From an uncultured Flavobacteriales bacterium (GTDB lineage: Bacteria; Bacteroidota; Bacteroidia; Flavobacteriales_D; Sanyastnellaceae): a stretch of DNA of 64,000 bases. Of this stretch, positions 53,258-62,405 are shown one piece after another. The translations under genes and the position numbers were made by a program. The notes below the pieces were generated by a model, which was not told where the DNA came from, ran no database searches, and saw nothing but the letters and a program-made list of their open reading frames with translations. Numbering within the stretch: position 1 is the first letter of the stretch; every line of letters starts with the position of its first letter. The DNA is taken from the NCBI GenBank assembly GCA_905478325.1, contig CAJQIB010000008.1, forward strand, positions 124,001 to 188,000, read 5' to 3'.

Positions 53258-54568
53258 GTGGAATCTCAAATCGCCGAAAATCCAACCCCGACGTCCAGCA
53301 TGGCTCAGCGCAATTTGCCGGATTTGTCCGCGTGGTTTGAACGTGAAGAACATGCCTTCTTGCTGTATGATGAGCAGCCACAGGGCCGTTGTTTGTTTGC
53401 CATTGGGGCACGTCGGTCGTTTACATGGGGGTTGGAACAACCCGGTTGCATCGAAGCCTGGTCTCGATTTGTGAAGCCCGGAGCAGATCGCTCAGGCTGG
53501 ACGTTTGGGTGGATGGGGTATGACTTGAAGAACATCCTAGAAGAGGTCAATTCCCGTCGAACGGACAGCGCTGGCTTTCCTGTGATGCACTGGGTCGAAC
53601 CACGCATTGTCGTGGCATGGGGCGGAGACCTTGAGCATCCTCAATTGGTGTTGGGCGAAAACGAGCCCGACGCGCATGCCGCCTTGGAATCAGTTCTGCA
53701 CGAAGCTCCTTCAGAAACACCCTCCTCAGAGCGTATTTCCTTGCGCCCACGATGGGATCGTTCAACCTATCTGCAGCGGGTTCAACGCGTCAAAAAACAC
53801 ATTCAACGCGGGGATGTTTACGAATTGAACCTCTGCCAGGAATACCACGGTGATGGCAAAATCGACAGTCCATGGAATGCGTATGTGCGTCTGCAGCGGA
53901 AGACACGCGCTCCCTATAGTGCACTAATTAAAGCAGGTGAATTTGACTTGCTCTGCGGCTCTCCGGAGTTGTTCTTGAAAAAACGTGGGAAGCGGATCAC
54001 ATCCTCTCCCATCAAAGGCACAATTCGCAGGGGCCAAAACGAAGAAGAAGACGCAGCCCTCGCGCACCAGTTGTATCACGACACCAAGGAACGTGCAGAG
54101 AATGTGATGATTTGCGATCTCGTGCGCAACGACCTGAGTAAAATCGCTGCGCCTGGCACCGTCAGTGTCCCCGAATTGTTTGGAATTCACCGATTTCAGA
54201 CCGTCCACCAAATGATTTCTTCGGTGCAATGTGACATCGCCGATGGCGTTGAAATCAGTGACATTATCAAGGCCACGTTCCCCATGGGATCGATGACCGG
54301 AGCGCCCAAAATTCGGGCCATGCAACTCATTGACGAACTGGAAGGAACACGCCGCGGGATTTACTCCGGAAGCGTCTGTTGCATCCAACCGAACGGCGAT
54401 TTCGACATGAACGTTGTCATTCGCAGCATCGCCTGCAACCGCAGAACAAAGCGCATCTCCATGCAAGTGGGCGGTGCCATCACCGCATTGAGTGATCCCG
54501 ATCGCGAATACGAAGAGTGTTTACTCAAGGCTGAAGCCATGATGGAAACCCTGAACGGCCATGCGTAA
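53258..54568 (+). CDS. pabB: Aminodeoxychorismate synthase component I
   Basis: Chorismate-utilising enzyme for p-aminobenzoate and folate. The 436-residue protein ends in the chorismate-binding domain: SSPIKGTIRRG, MICDLVRNDLSK, SSVQCDI, FPMGSMTGAPKIRAM, GIYSGSV. The PIKGT motif with the nucleophilic Lys separates PabB from TrpE, which has Ala in its place. GTG at 53258 is chosen because of the -7-like box; an ATG at residue 15 of that reading (MAQRNLPD) is an alternative. tilS overlaps its end by 8 bases. Confidence 0.88.
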   Translation: MESQIAENPTPTSSMAQRNLPDLSAWFEREEHAFLLYDEQPQGRCLFAIGARRSFTWGLEQPGCIEAWSRFVKPGADRSGWTFGWMGYDLKNILEEVNSRRTDSAGFPVMHWVEPRIVVAWGGDLEHPQLVLGENEPDAHAALESVLHEAPSETPSSERISLRPRWDRSTYLQRVQRVKKHIQRGDVYELNLCQEYHGDGKIDSPWNAYVRLQRKTRAPYSALIKAGEFDLLCGSPELFLKKRGKRITSSPIKGTIRRGQNEEEDAALAHQLYHDTKERAENVMICDLVRNDLSKIAAPGTVSVPELFGIHRFQTVHQMISSVQCDIADGVEISDIIKATFPMGSMTGAPKIRAMQLIDELEGTRRGIYSGSVCCIQPNGDFDMNVVIRSIACNRRTKRISMQVGGAITALSDPDREYEECLLKAEAMMETLNGHA

Positions 54569-55544
54569 CGCATTCCGCGGATTGCCCGCTCTAGTCGATC
54601 GATGGCTCAAAGAGCATCGCATTCCTCGAGACTGCACCATCATCGTTGGGATGAGTGGAGGTCGGGATTCCATGGCCCTCGCGGCCTGCCTGAGTCGCAT
54701 TGGACAGCCTGTCATTGCGGCGCATGTCAACTATGGTTTGCGGGGGGACGAATCCATTGCCGACCAAGCGTTCGTAGAGCAGTGGTGCCAACAGATGCAC
54801 ATTCCAGTCAAGCTGCATGTACCCACCCATGTTGAATCCACTGAAGGGGTTCAATCTGCGGCACGAAAAATCCGATACCAGTGGTTTCAGACTTTGAAAC
54901 AAGAACATACGGAGCTCGCCTTCATTGCGACAGCCCATCATGCTGACGACCAAGCTGAAACCGTTTTGCTCCACCTGATTCGTTCTTCAGACCCCTTGGC
55001 CCTAGCGGCTATGAAACCCCGGGAGGACACCACATCATTGCTGCGCCCCTTTCTTCATGTCTCCCGTTCAGCGATCACGGCTTGGATGGAACAAGAGGGC
55101 ATCCCCTTCCGGGATGATAGCAGCAATGCGAAACCTGACTATTTGAGAAACAGATTGCGCCACGAAATCTTGCCTTTATTGGAAGACATCCGGGCCGGTT
55201 CGGGCGCGCACATTGCGCGGTGGGCAGATCGGTGGCAGCCCATCTCGTTGCAGCTAAAAAACGAGATTGATTTGGCGTTACAACGGTGCTATCAAACTGA
55301 AGATAAAGACTGCGGAATCCTCCGTGTTAGCGACTGGAAAGAAGAGCCCCTCGCGGACGAAATTTTGTACCACTTGGCGCAACGTTGGCACATCAGTGCC
55401 CGTGCTGTTCCTGAAATCAAAGGCCTCTGCGATGAAACGGTGCAATCGGGCGGGCGCTTCGAATCATCCCATACCACCCTGACCCGACAGGGTGACTTGC
55501 TTCATTGGAAAGCCACCATCGATCAAAACACATCGGCTTCATGA
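54561..55544 (+). CDS. tilS: tRNA(Ile)-lysidine synthetase
   Basis: Changes C34 of the AUA-reading tRNA-Ile to lysidine. The 327-residue protein has the PP-loop VGMSGGRDSMALAA, HVNYGLRGDES, TAHHADDQAETVLL, and the NAKPDYLRNRLRHEILP segment. It lacks much of the long C-terminal extension of the E. coli enzyme (432 residues), as in shorter TilS types. It overlaps pabB by 8 bases and the transporter gene by 4, making a tight operon. Confidence 0.93.
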   Translation: MRNAFRGLPALVDRWLKEHRIPRDCTIIVGMSGGRDSMALAACLSRIGQPVIAAHVNYGLRGDESIADQAFVEQWCQQMHIPVKLHVPTHVESTEGVQSAARKIRYQWFQTLKQEHTELAFIATAHHADDQAETVLLHLIRSSDPLALAAMKPREDTTSLLRPFLHVSRSAITAWMEQEGIPFRDDSSNAKPDYLRNRLRHEILPLLEDIRAGSGAHIARWADRWQPISLQLKNEIDLALQRCYQTEDKDCGILRVSDWKEEPLADEILYHLAQRWHISARAVPEIKGLCDETVQSGGRFESSHTTLTRQGDLLHWKATIDQNTSAS

Positions 55545-56239
55545 CCTCCTCCCTCCCTGCTGAAAAACGCGAATTGGCCATCCGGATTTACGCCATTCTT
55601 GCCGCTTTGTTCGTCGCCAGTCTGGTCGCCTGCAATCTTATTTTCAGGAAATTCTTCCATTGGTCCCCTACGACCTGGCTCACTTTTGAGCAGAGTGTGG
55701 GCCTGCTCCCCTACCCCATCACATTTCTAGTTACCGATCTCATCAGCGAGTGTTTCGGTAAAAAGAAAGCGAACCTTGTGGTCATGTCAGGTCTGTTTGC
55801 GAGCCTCTTCGTTTTGATCATTGTGACTGTTGGACAAGCGGTGCCGGCGGCAAGTTGGTCGCCCGTTTCTGATATGGAATTCGACCACGTCTTTGGCTCG
55901 ACAGTCGTCGCAGTCGGCTCTTCCATGGCGGCCTACTTAATTGCCCAATTTCTGGACGTCAAACTGTTCCATTATTGGAAAGCCAAGACCAACGGAAAAA
56001 AGCTTTGGTTGCGCAACAATTTGAGCACCATCCCATCCCAATTCATTGATACGTTGACCGTGATTTCCCTCATGTGCTTCTTGGGGCAAATCGAATGGGC
56101 TCTGTTTTCTCACCTCCTTTTTTATGGGTTCTTTTTCAAAATCCTCGTGGCTTTGATTGACACGCCTCTGGTCTATTTAGGAAGTTGGCTAATCCGGAGA
56201 CCTTTTGGGCTAAAACTCGGGGAAGAAATCTCGTTTTAA
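55541..56239 (+). CDS. Queuosine precursor transporter family (YhhQ/VUT)
   Basis: A 232-residue inner-membrane protein with six predicted helices. It matches the VUT/YhhQ family: LIFRKFFHW after helix 1, PYPITFLVTDLISECFGKKKAN (the conserved DxxxExxGK element), DVKLFHYWKAKTNGKKLWLRNNLST, SQFIDT, and YGFFFKILVALIDTPLVYL. E. coli YhhQ imports queuosine precursors for tRNA modification, which would fit the adjacent tilS; the substrate here is inferred. ATG 55541 overlaps the tilS stop (ATGA). Confidence 0.87.
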   Translation: MTSSLPAEKRELAIRIYAILAALFVASLVACNLIFRKFFHWSPTTWLTFEQSVGLLPYPITFLVTDLISECFGKKKANLVVMSGLFASLFVLIIVTVGQAVPAASWSPVSDMEFDHVFGSTVVAVGSSMAAYLIAQFLDVKLFHYWKAKTNGKKLWLRNNLSTIPSQFIDTLTVISLMCFLGQIEWALFSHLLFYGFFFKILVALIDTPLVYLGSWLIRRPFGLKLGEEISF

Positions 56240-56328
56240 TGCAGTGCTCAAAGGCGTAGGACACTCACCTTGAGCATCCCGTGAAACGAACATTAACAGT
56301 TCCGACCCATCTAGAGGGAGGCATGCGT

Positions 56329-56336
56329 TATCTTCG
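56329..56336 (+). promoter_or_regulatory. dsbD -7-like box TATCTTCG
   Basis: TAnnTTCG ending 7 bases before the ATG at 56344. Being inside the longer GTG frame from 56281, it supports the internal start. Confidence 0.5.
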
Positions 56337-56343
56337 CAAAACG

Positions 56344-58797
56344 ATGAAAGAAATGAAACAACTCGCTTTCAATATGCTCCGTGGTGCATTGGTCTTAAGC
56401 CTCTGCTGGTTTATCACTCCCAGTTTTGGACAAATACTGGACCCCGTTGCTTGGGAATTTAACCTGTATGAAACCGAAACTGAAGGTGAACTCGATCTTG
56501 TTTTTCATGCTTCAGTTGAACCATGCTGGCATATCTACAGCCAAGATCTCGACGATTTAAACGGTCCTTTGCCCACCTTTTTCGACTTCAAACTTCCTAC
56601 AGGTGTTGACACCATTGGTCCTGTGCGAGAATGTGATCCTTTGGTCGAATACGATCCCAACTTCATGATGGACCTCAAATATTTTGAGGAGGAAGTGTAC
56701 TGGGTGCAAACGATTCGAACAAATGGAGTCGCATCCGACGCATCCCTTTCGGGGTATTTGAGTTTTATGGTTTGCGATGAATCGCGTTGTTTGCCTCCAG
56801 AGGACATTGACTTCACCCTGTCCTTGAGTGCGTTTTTACCCGCATCAGCCCGCCCTGACTATTGCCCCCCGCTGAAGCATCTTTGCGGAGGTCATTTTGA
56901 AGAAGGTGAATCGGGATTGCTTGAGCCCGTTACGTGGGAAATTGAGCTCTATGAAACACCAACATCCGACGAATTTGAATTGGTGTTTCATGCATCGGTC
57001 GATCCCTGTTGGCATGTTTACAGCCAGAACATCGAAAGTTTGGATGGCCCAATGCCAACGGCATTCACCATCGAACCCCCCAGCGGATGGAGTCTCAAAG
57101 GAAGCGTTGTAGAGTGTGATCCTCTTGTGGAATTCGATCCACAGTTCAACATGGATGTCCCGTTCTTTGAAGAGGAGGTCTATTGGGTTCAAACCCTGAT
57201 TGCAAACGGAAATGTAGACGCGGAGATTTCAGGGTTGATCACGTTCATGACCTGCAATGATGTCAAGTGTATTTTCCCTCCTGATTTGGAGTTTCAAGTC
57301 CAGGCTAGCGCCGCACGCACTGCCTCAACTCGACCGGACTACTGCCCTCCTTCTCAGCATGTCTGTGACGGTGGAGCGAACACCGGAAATTCGGAAGAAG
57401 AGGAAGAAGAAGGGTTGTTGGGTGTCTTTTTGTTGGGCATGTTACTCGGCTTTGCAGCACTCCTCACTCCTTGTGTTTTCCCGATGATCCCCATGACGGT
57501 GAGCTTTTTCACCAAGCAGTCCAAATCCCGCTCAGAAGGCATTCGGAACGCTTTGATCTATGGCTTCTTTATCATCTTCATCTACACCGGACTTGGATTG
57601 CTCTTGACAGCTGTTTTCGGAGTCGATATTTTGAATGTGATCTCAACCGATCCTTTCTTCAATGTCTTCCTCTTCGTCTTGCTGTTGATTTTCGGAGCAA
57701 GCTTTTTGGGCGCATTTGAAATTCAACTGCCCGCGAGCTGGGCCAATAAGACAGACCAAGCCGCGGACAAAGGCGGCTTGTTGGGCATCTTTTTCATGGC
57801 GGCGACACTGGCAATCGTTTCGTTTTCATGCACAGGTCCGCTTATCGGAAGTGCTTTGGCCGGTGCAGCCACAGGTTCATATGCTGCTCCTTCTGCCGTC
57901 ATGTTCGGGTTTTCTTTGGCCCTCGCTATTCCATTCATGTTATTCAGTGCGTTCCCAGGATGGCTCAATTCTTTGCCCCAGTCAGGGGGTTGGTTGAACA
58001 GTGTCAAGGTGGTACTGGGTTTGTTGGAAATTGGATTTGCCTTCAAGTTCCTTTCCAACGCAGACTTGGTTCTGCAGTTGGGCCTCTTGCAGCGCGAACT
58101 GTTCATCGCTATTTGGATCGCCATCACGCTCGCCATTGCCTTTTATCTGTTTGGATGGATTCTGTTTCCGCACGATTCGAAGACAGAACGCATCGGCGTC
58201 TTCCGATTCAGCGTCGGAATGCTCTTCTTTACACTCGGCTTGTATCTCATTCCCGGTTTGTGGGGTGCGCCTGTCAAGTTGATCAGCGGCTTTCCACCTC
58301 CGATGTTCTATAGTGAATGGGGCGGCGGTGGTCATGGCGAAGGAGGGGAATCGTCTGGGCACATCGAGGCACAATTCACCGATTACGAGCAAGGACTTGC
58401 CGCGGCTCAAGCCACAGGAAAACCCGTCTTGTTGGATTTCACAGGATGGGCTTGCGTCAATTGCCGTAAAATGGAGGAGCAGGTCTGGCCGGATGCAGAA
58501 GTTTCTAGAATCATTCGAGATGAAGTCATCTTGGTTTCCTTGTATGTAGACGAACGAAAGGAACTCCCTGAATCTGAGCAACGCGTGGAAGATTACGGGG
58601 GGAAATCCTTCAAAATCAAATCCGTTGGCAACAAGTGGTCCTACATGCAGGCGGCTCAATTCAACACGAATTCCCAACCGTTTTATGTGATGGTCGACCA
58701 CCAGGGCGAACAAATTGGCGGTTCTGCTGGATACGACCCTGACCCGACGGCTTTCATCGCTTTCTTGGAAGATGGCTTGCGTGAATTTGGCCACTGA
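56344..58797 (+). CDS. dsbD: DsbD-type thiol:disulfide interchange protein with duplicated N-terminal domain
   Basis: Moves reducing power from cytosolic thioredoxin to the periplasm. The 817-residue protein has a signal peptide (LVLSLCWFITPSFGQ), then two tandem DsbD-alpha-like domains (about residues 30-180 and 190-345). Each copy has VFHASV(E/D)PCWH(I/V)YSQ, a CDPLVE(Y/F)DP segment, FEEEVYWVQT, a redox pair C-x4-C (CDESRC; CNDVKC) and a PDYCPP end. Eight helices follow with the membrane cysteines in LTPCVFPMIP and FSCTGPLIG, and a thioredoxin-like gamma domain with WACVNCRKMEEQVW. The start at 56344 fits the promoter and signal peptide. Confidence 0.92.
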   Translation: MKEMKQLAFNMLRGALVLSLCWFITPSFGQILDPVAWEFNLYETETEGELDLVFHASVEPCWHIYSQDLDDLNGPLPTFFDFKLPTGVDTIGPVRECDPLVEYDPNFMMDLKYFEEEVYWVQTIRTNGVASDASLSGYLSFMVCDESRCLPPEDIDFTLSLSAFLPASARPDYCPPLKHLCGGHFEEGESGLLEPVTWEIELYETPTSDEFELVFHASVDPCWHVYSQNIESLDGPMPTAFTIEPPSGWSLKGSVVECDPLVEFDPQFNMDVPFFEEEVYWVQTLIANGNVDAEISGLITFMTCNDVKCIFPPDLEFQVQASAARTASTRPDYCPPSQHVCDGGANTGNSEEEEEEGLLGVFLLGMLLGFAALLTPCVFPMIPMTVSFFTKQSKSRSEGIRNALIYGFFIIFIYTGLGLLLTAVFGVDILNVISTDPFFNVFLFVLLLIFGASFLGAFEIQLPASWANKTDQAADKGGLLGIFFMAATLAIVSFSCTGPLIGSALAGAATGSYAAPSAVMFGFSLALAIPFMLFSAFPGWLNSLPQSGGWLNSVKVVLGLLEIGFAFKFLSNADLVLQLGLLQRELFIAIWIAITLAIAFYLFGWILFPHDSKTERIGVFRFSVGMLFFTLGLYLIPGLWGAPVKLISGFPPPMFYSEWGGGGHGEGGESSGHIEAQFTDYEQGLAAAQATGKPVLLDFTGWACVNCRKMEEQVWPDAEVSRIIRDEVILVSLYVDERKELPESEQRVEDYGGKSFKIKSVGNKWSYMQAAQFNTNSQPFYVMVDHQGEQIGGSAGYDPDPTAFIAFLEDGLREFGH

Positions 58798-58863
58798 ATC
58801 GAACAAAAAAAAAGCCACACCCACCGACAACGAGTTGCTTCGGCTACATCTCACAAATCGCTG

Positions 58864-58871
58864 CATCTTCG
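58864..58871 (+). promoter_or_regulatory. gmhA -7-like box CATCTTCG
   Basis: Two mismatches from TAnnTTTG, ending 4 bases before the gmhA ATG at 58876. Confidence 0.45.
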
Positions 58872-58875
58872 AACC

Positions 58876-59451
58876 ATGAATTCCAACCAACGCATTCAAC
58901 AGCATTTTGAAGAAGCCGCGCAACTGCTGGAGCGTGTTCGTCACGATGCGGCCCTTATTCAAGCGATTGACCAATCAGGGCAAACGCTGATCGACACCCT
59001 GGCCAACGGCGGCAAAATAATCTCATGCGGGAACGGTGGCTCCATGAGCGATGCCATGCATTTCGCAGAAGAACTCAGTGGGAGATACCGAGAAGACCGA
59101 CCGGGTTTAGCAGCCATTGCGTGTAGCGACCCATCGCATCTCACTTGCGTTGGAAATGATTACGGCTTTGACCAGGTGTTTGCGCGTTATGTGCAGGCCC
59201 TTGGAAAAAAGGGAGACGCGCTGGTTGCCATTTCAACCAGTGGAAATTCTGCCAATGTTCTCAATGCCGCTCGTGTAGCACGCGAAATGGGCATGTCAGT
59301 AGTCGGATTGACAGGACGCGGCGGCGGTGAATTGACCGCTCTGTGTGATGTACAAGTGTCCATCCCATGGGAGGGGTACGCCGATCGTGTGCAAGAATTG
59401 CACATCAAAGTGATCCACGCTTGGATTGACCAAATCGAGCGAGCTCAGTAA
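58876..59451 (+). CDS. gmhA: Sedoheptulose 7-phosphate isomerase
   Basis: First step of ADP-heptose synthesis for LPS core. The 191-residue SIS-domain protein has GGKIISCGNGGSMSDAMHFAEELSGRYREDRP, SDPSHLTCVGNDYGFD, AISTSGNSANVL and the C-terminal QELHIKVIHAWIDQIE, all typical of GmhA. It belongs with rfaE2 at 6178, about 52 kb away. Confidence 0.94.
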   Translation: MNSNQRIQQHFEEAAQLLERVRHDAALIQAIDQSGQTLIDTLANGGKIISCGNGGSMSDAMHFAEELSGRYREDRPGLAAIACSDPSHLTCVGNDYGFDQVFARYVQALGKKGDALVAISTSGNSANVLNAARVAREMGMSVVGLTGRGGGELTALCDVQVSIPWEGYADRVQELHIKVIHAWIDQIERAQ

Positions 59452-59462
59452 TACGTGTTTCC

Positions 59463-61046
59463 ATGTTGATTACGACTTGTGGTGCCGGATTCCGGGGCGC
59501 CATTGGACATCTTGTGTCCATTCAGCTCCACCACACGCGAGGGGCTCGCTTTCATGTTTCAGGGTTGCATTGGAACCATGCACGTCACATTTTGGCACGC
59601 ATTCATGCCGCCTTGGAAGTCTCTGGACTGCCCAGGCCAAGCGGGGCGCTGACATTGCACATTGGTCCCGCCCATGTCAAACCCGAATCCAATGAGTTGG
59701 ACCTTCCCATTGCACTATGCCTACTTGCCGTTGCGGGGGCGATTGACTCCAACAAATTAGCAACGCTATTCTCCATGGGAGAGCTCGCTTTGGACGGACG
59801 CCTCTTGGCTGATGAGTCCAACCCATCACGAGCAAACTTTACCTGCAGCTCCACAATGGTAGAGGCAGGATTGGAAATCAACCGGTGCCTGGTTCCCATG
59901 GGGGCTGAAACTTGGGCCAATCGTTTCTTTCCAAGTCAATTGCCAACATTCCATGCTGACCACCTCAGTGAAGCCGTCGATTTTCTTCAGAACAACATCC
60001 CCTTACCTCGCGTACCAGAAGTCACAGACACATGCACCTTTACAGATCACTGGCCCACTCCGCAATATGATTCCATAGCGGATTCCACAGGAAACAAAGA
60101 AGCCCTGGTCCTCGCTGCGGCTGGGGGGCACCATGCGTTTATTCTCGGACCGCCTGGTTCTGGAAAAACGCTCATGGCCCGCAGCTTAGCAGAACTACTC
60201 CCGAACCTGACGATCACCGACCGTGCGCACCTCAAGCACATGCACGCCATGCGCAACGAAGTCTTCCATGCAGACGATCGCATTCCGTTTCGCGAGCCCC
60301 ATGCGCAATCCACACCAGCATCCATCACAGGCGCATGGAATGCCCTCGGTGCGATGCCCGGAGAGTTGGCATTGTCCCATCGCGGGGTCTTTTGCATGGA
60401 TGAATTTCCAGAATTTGCTCGCAACGCTATTGAAGCGCTAAGAGGACCGCTAGAAAACGGTTACATCGATCTCAATCGCGCTCAAGGGAGCCACCGTTTT
60501 CCAGCCAAAACGCTCACGGTTGCCACAGCCAATCCGTGTCCATGTGGCCATTTGACCAGCCGCAATAACCGGTGCCGTTGCACTCCCGGGACCGTCAGAA
60601 AGTATCTTAGCCGAATGACGGGGCCGCTCATGGATCGCTTCTCTATCCACATCGAAACACAATTGGATCGAGGTCCTGCTGAACATTCGGACATCTCCGC
60701 CCTTTCTGGAAAGGAGGCCATTCGAGCCATCAGTTGGGTTCGAGCCAAAAAGGAAATGCTCACGGCGCCTTCATCTTTAGGATTGGATTGGGAGCCCGGA
60801 GTGAAACACCAACTTCATGCATGGTCCCAACAACGTGGTGTATCTCGACGCGGATTCGAATCCATTCAACATGTTGCGGAAACGGCCTGCCTGATCGAGG
60901 CGTGGCAGCACCAAAAAGCAACGGAATCGCTGAAAATATCAGAAAACCACATGGTGCTCGCCACCCGATTCCGCATCTTTGACCAAACCGAATGGCTCGA
61001 CCGGGCATTCAATCCACAATGGCCCCAGTACCACACGACTGAATAA
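59463..61046 (+). CDS. ComM/YifB-family Mg-chelatase-like AAA+ protein, divergent N-terminus
   Basis: A 527-residue AAA+ helicase-type protein; ComM promotes branch migration during natural transformation. The core is well conserved: Walker A ILGPPGSGKTLMA, Walker B GVFCMDEFPEF, EALRGPLENG, the zinc-type ANPCPCGH...CRC segment, and RMTGPLMDRFSIHIE. In the Lon-like N-terminal domain the usual GLPxxxVxESRERV and VNLAPAD motifs are changed to GLHWNHARHILARI and LHIGPAHVK, while ELDLPIALCLLA is kept. It follows gmhA by 11 bases. Confidence 0.88.
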   Translation: MLITTCGAGFRGAIGHLVSIQLHHTRGARFHVSGLHWNHARHILARIHAALEVSGLPRPSGALTLHIGPAHVKPESNELDLPIALCLLAVAGAIDSNKLATLFSMGELALDGRLLADESNPSRANFTCSSTMVEAGLEINRCLVPMGAETWANRFFPSQLPTFHADHLSEAVDFLQNNIPLPRVPEVTDTCTFTDHWPTPQYDSIADSTGNKEALVLAAAGGHHAFILGPPGSGKTLMARSLAELLPNLTITDRAHLKHMHAMRNEVFHADDRIPFREPHAQSTPASITGAWNALGAMPGELALSHRGVFCMDEFPEFARNAIEALRGPLENGYIDLNRAQGSHRFPAKTLTVATANPCPCGHLTSRNNRCRCTPGTVRKYLSRMTGPLMDRFSIHIETQLDRGPAEHSDISALSGKEAIRAISWVRAKKEMLTAPSSLGLDWEPGVKHQLHAWSQQRGVSRRGFESIQHVAETACLIEAWQHQKATESLKISENHMVLATRFRIFDQTEWLDRAFNPQWPQYHTTE

Positions 61047-61057
61047 ACCCCTTGATT

Positions 61058-61573
61058 ATGCCCCAGCCTTTAATTCTCGATTGCCAAGGTCATTCTCCCT
61101 CGTTCGACTCCTCTTGCTGGATCGCTCCAAACGCAACGCTCGTGGGCAACATCGTGATGGGGCACTCCTGCTCTATTTGGTTTCAAGCCATTGTTCGTGG
61201 CGATGTTGCACGGATCTCCATCGGAAACCGGGTCAACATTCAAGACGGCGCTGTCATTCATGGCACCTTCGAAAAAAGCCAGACTACCATTGGTGATGGG
61301 GCCTCCATTGGTCACCGTGCCATTGTGCACGGAGCGACCATTGGAGAGAACGTACTGGTCGGAATGGGAGCAATCGTCATGGACGGCGCGGTCATCGGCG
61401 CTGGAGCCGTTATCGCTGCCGGCGCTGTGGTTTTGGAAGACACCATCGTCCCCGAAGGAACCATGTGGGCCGGAGTTCCCGCAAAACAACGCGGCGCTGT
61501 AAAAACAGAACTTGCCGATTCTTTGAAAGCTACCGCAGACCGCTATGTGACCTATGCCGAGTGGTTTAAATAA
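61058..61573 (+). CDS. Gamma-class carbonic anhydrase-like hexapeptide protein
   Basis: A 171-residue left-handed beta-helix protein with repeated I/V-G-x4 hexapeptides. Zinc-type histidines occur in DGAVIHGTF, SIGHRAIVHGATIG, and the RGDVARISIGNRVNIQD segment is characteristic of YrdA/PaaY/gamma-CA proteins. Activity as a carbonic anhydrase is not certain. ATG at 61058 is preferred to the TTG at 61052. It follows the ComM-like gene by 11 bases and converges on murI. Confidence 0.88.
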   Translation: MPQPLILDCQGHSPSFDSSCWIAPNATLVGNIVMGHSCSIWFQAIVRGDVARISIGNRVNIQDGAVIHGTFEKSQTTIGDGASIGHRAIVHGATIGENVLVGMGAIVMDGAVIGAGAVIAAGAVVLEDTIVPEGTMWAGVPAKQRGAVKTELADSLKATADRYVTYAEWFK

Positions 61574-61582
61574 TCCCCTCCC

Positions 61583-62392
61583 TTAGAATTCCCAGAGGCC
61601 GCTTTCTTCCAGCTGCACCTCTTCGCCAAAGAATCGTTGCGCACTTTGAGCAAAAGACACCGTTAAATCAGATACCAAGAATTGACGCAAGGGCGTTGTT
61701 GCCGTTGGATCAAGAGTGTCCGTACGGTTTGACTCGAGATCAACAACCTGTGCGACAGCATCGGCAACCAGTTCAGCACTGTTGATGATCTCTACTGACG
61801 CAGGGAGAAGCGCCGCAATTTGATCCGCAACCAACGGGTAATGCGTGCACCCCAAAATCAGCGCATTCACAGCATCAAACGTGCCTTGACCCAAGTAGGC
61901 TTGCAACAGCGCTTCCGAAACCAGACCTTCATGAAAACCCTCTTCGATCGCGGAGGCTAGCAATGGGGTTGCCAGTGCAATGACATCGCAACCGCTTTTT
62001 GAAAGCTGGCGCTGGTATCCTTCCGATTCGATGGTTGCGCGCGTCCCGATGACGCCTACTCTACTACCGCCAAATCGTCGAGAAACGTCCTGTACGACAG
62101 GCTGCACGACGTCAATGACGGCAACATCCTCCCCCGCAGTTTCGTAAATGGCATCCAACGCATTGCTCGATGCCGAGTTGCATGCCACCACAATCGCTTG
62201 GCACCCCATTTCCTTCAAATGAAGTGAAATGCGAGAAGCATAGTGACGAATTAACTCAGGACTCTTGTCTCCATAGGGCAAGTGGGCTGTGTCCCCAAAA
62301 TAAATCAACGGTACATTGGGCAGGCGATTTGCAATCGCACGAGCAACAGTCAAACCACCGATGCCCGAATCAAAAATGCCAATGGGCCGCAT
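61583..62392 (-). CDS. murI: Glutamate racemase
   Basis: Provides D-glutamate for peptidoglycan. The 269-residue cofactor-independent racemase has GIFDSGIGGLTVA, the two catalytic cysteines in VVACNSASSNAL and LILGCTHYPLV, and YFGDTAHLPYGDKS. It lies 13 bases after the second OmpH gene and ends the bamA-ompH-ompH-murI operon. Confidence 0.95.
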   Translation of the reverse strand: MRPIGIFDSGIGGLTVARAIANRLPNVPLIYFGDTAHLPYGDKSPELIRHYASRISLHLKEMGCQAIVVACNSASSNALDAIYETAGEDVAVIDVVQPVVQDVSRRFGGSRVGVIGTRATIESEGYQRQLSKSGCDVIALATPLLASAIEEGFHEGLVSEALLQAYLGQGTFDAVNALILGCTHYPLVADQIAALLPASVEIINSAELVADAVAQVVDLESNRTDTLDPTATTPLRQFLVSDLTVSFAQSAQRFFGEEVQLEESGLWEF

Positions 62393-62405
62393 GTAACCGT
62401 CTCAA

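Noticed and set aside
56245-56276. Hairpin TGCTCAA...TTGAGCA after the YhhQ-type gene, considered as terminator
   Set aside because: No T-run follows on either strand; the stem has a bulge and a 13-base loop.
57982-58974. Minus-strand open frame of 330 codons
   Set aside because: Antisense to dsbD and overlapping the gmhA start; no family motif, and dsbD is unmistakable on the other strand.
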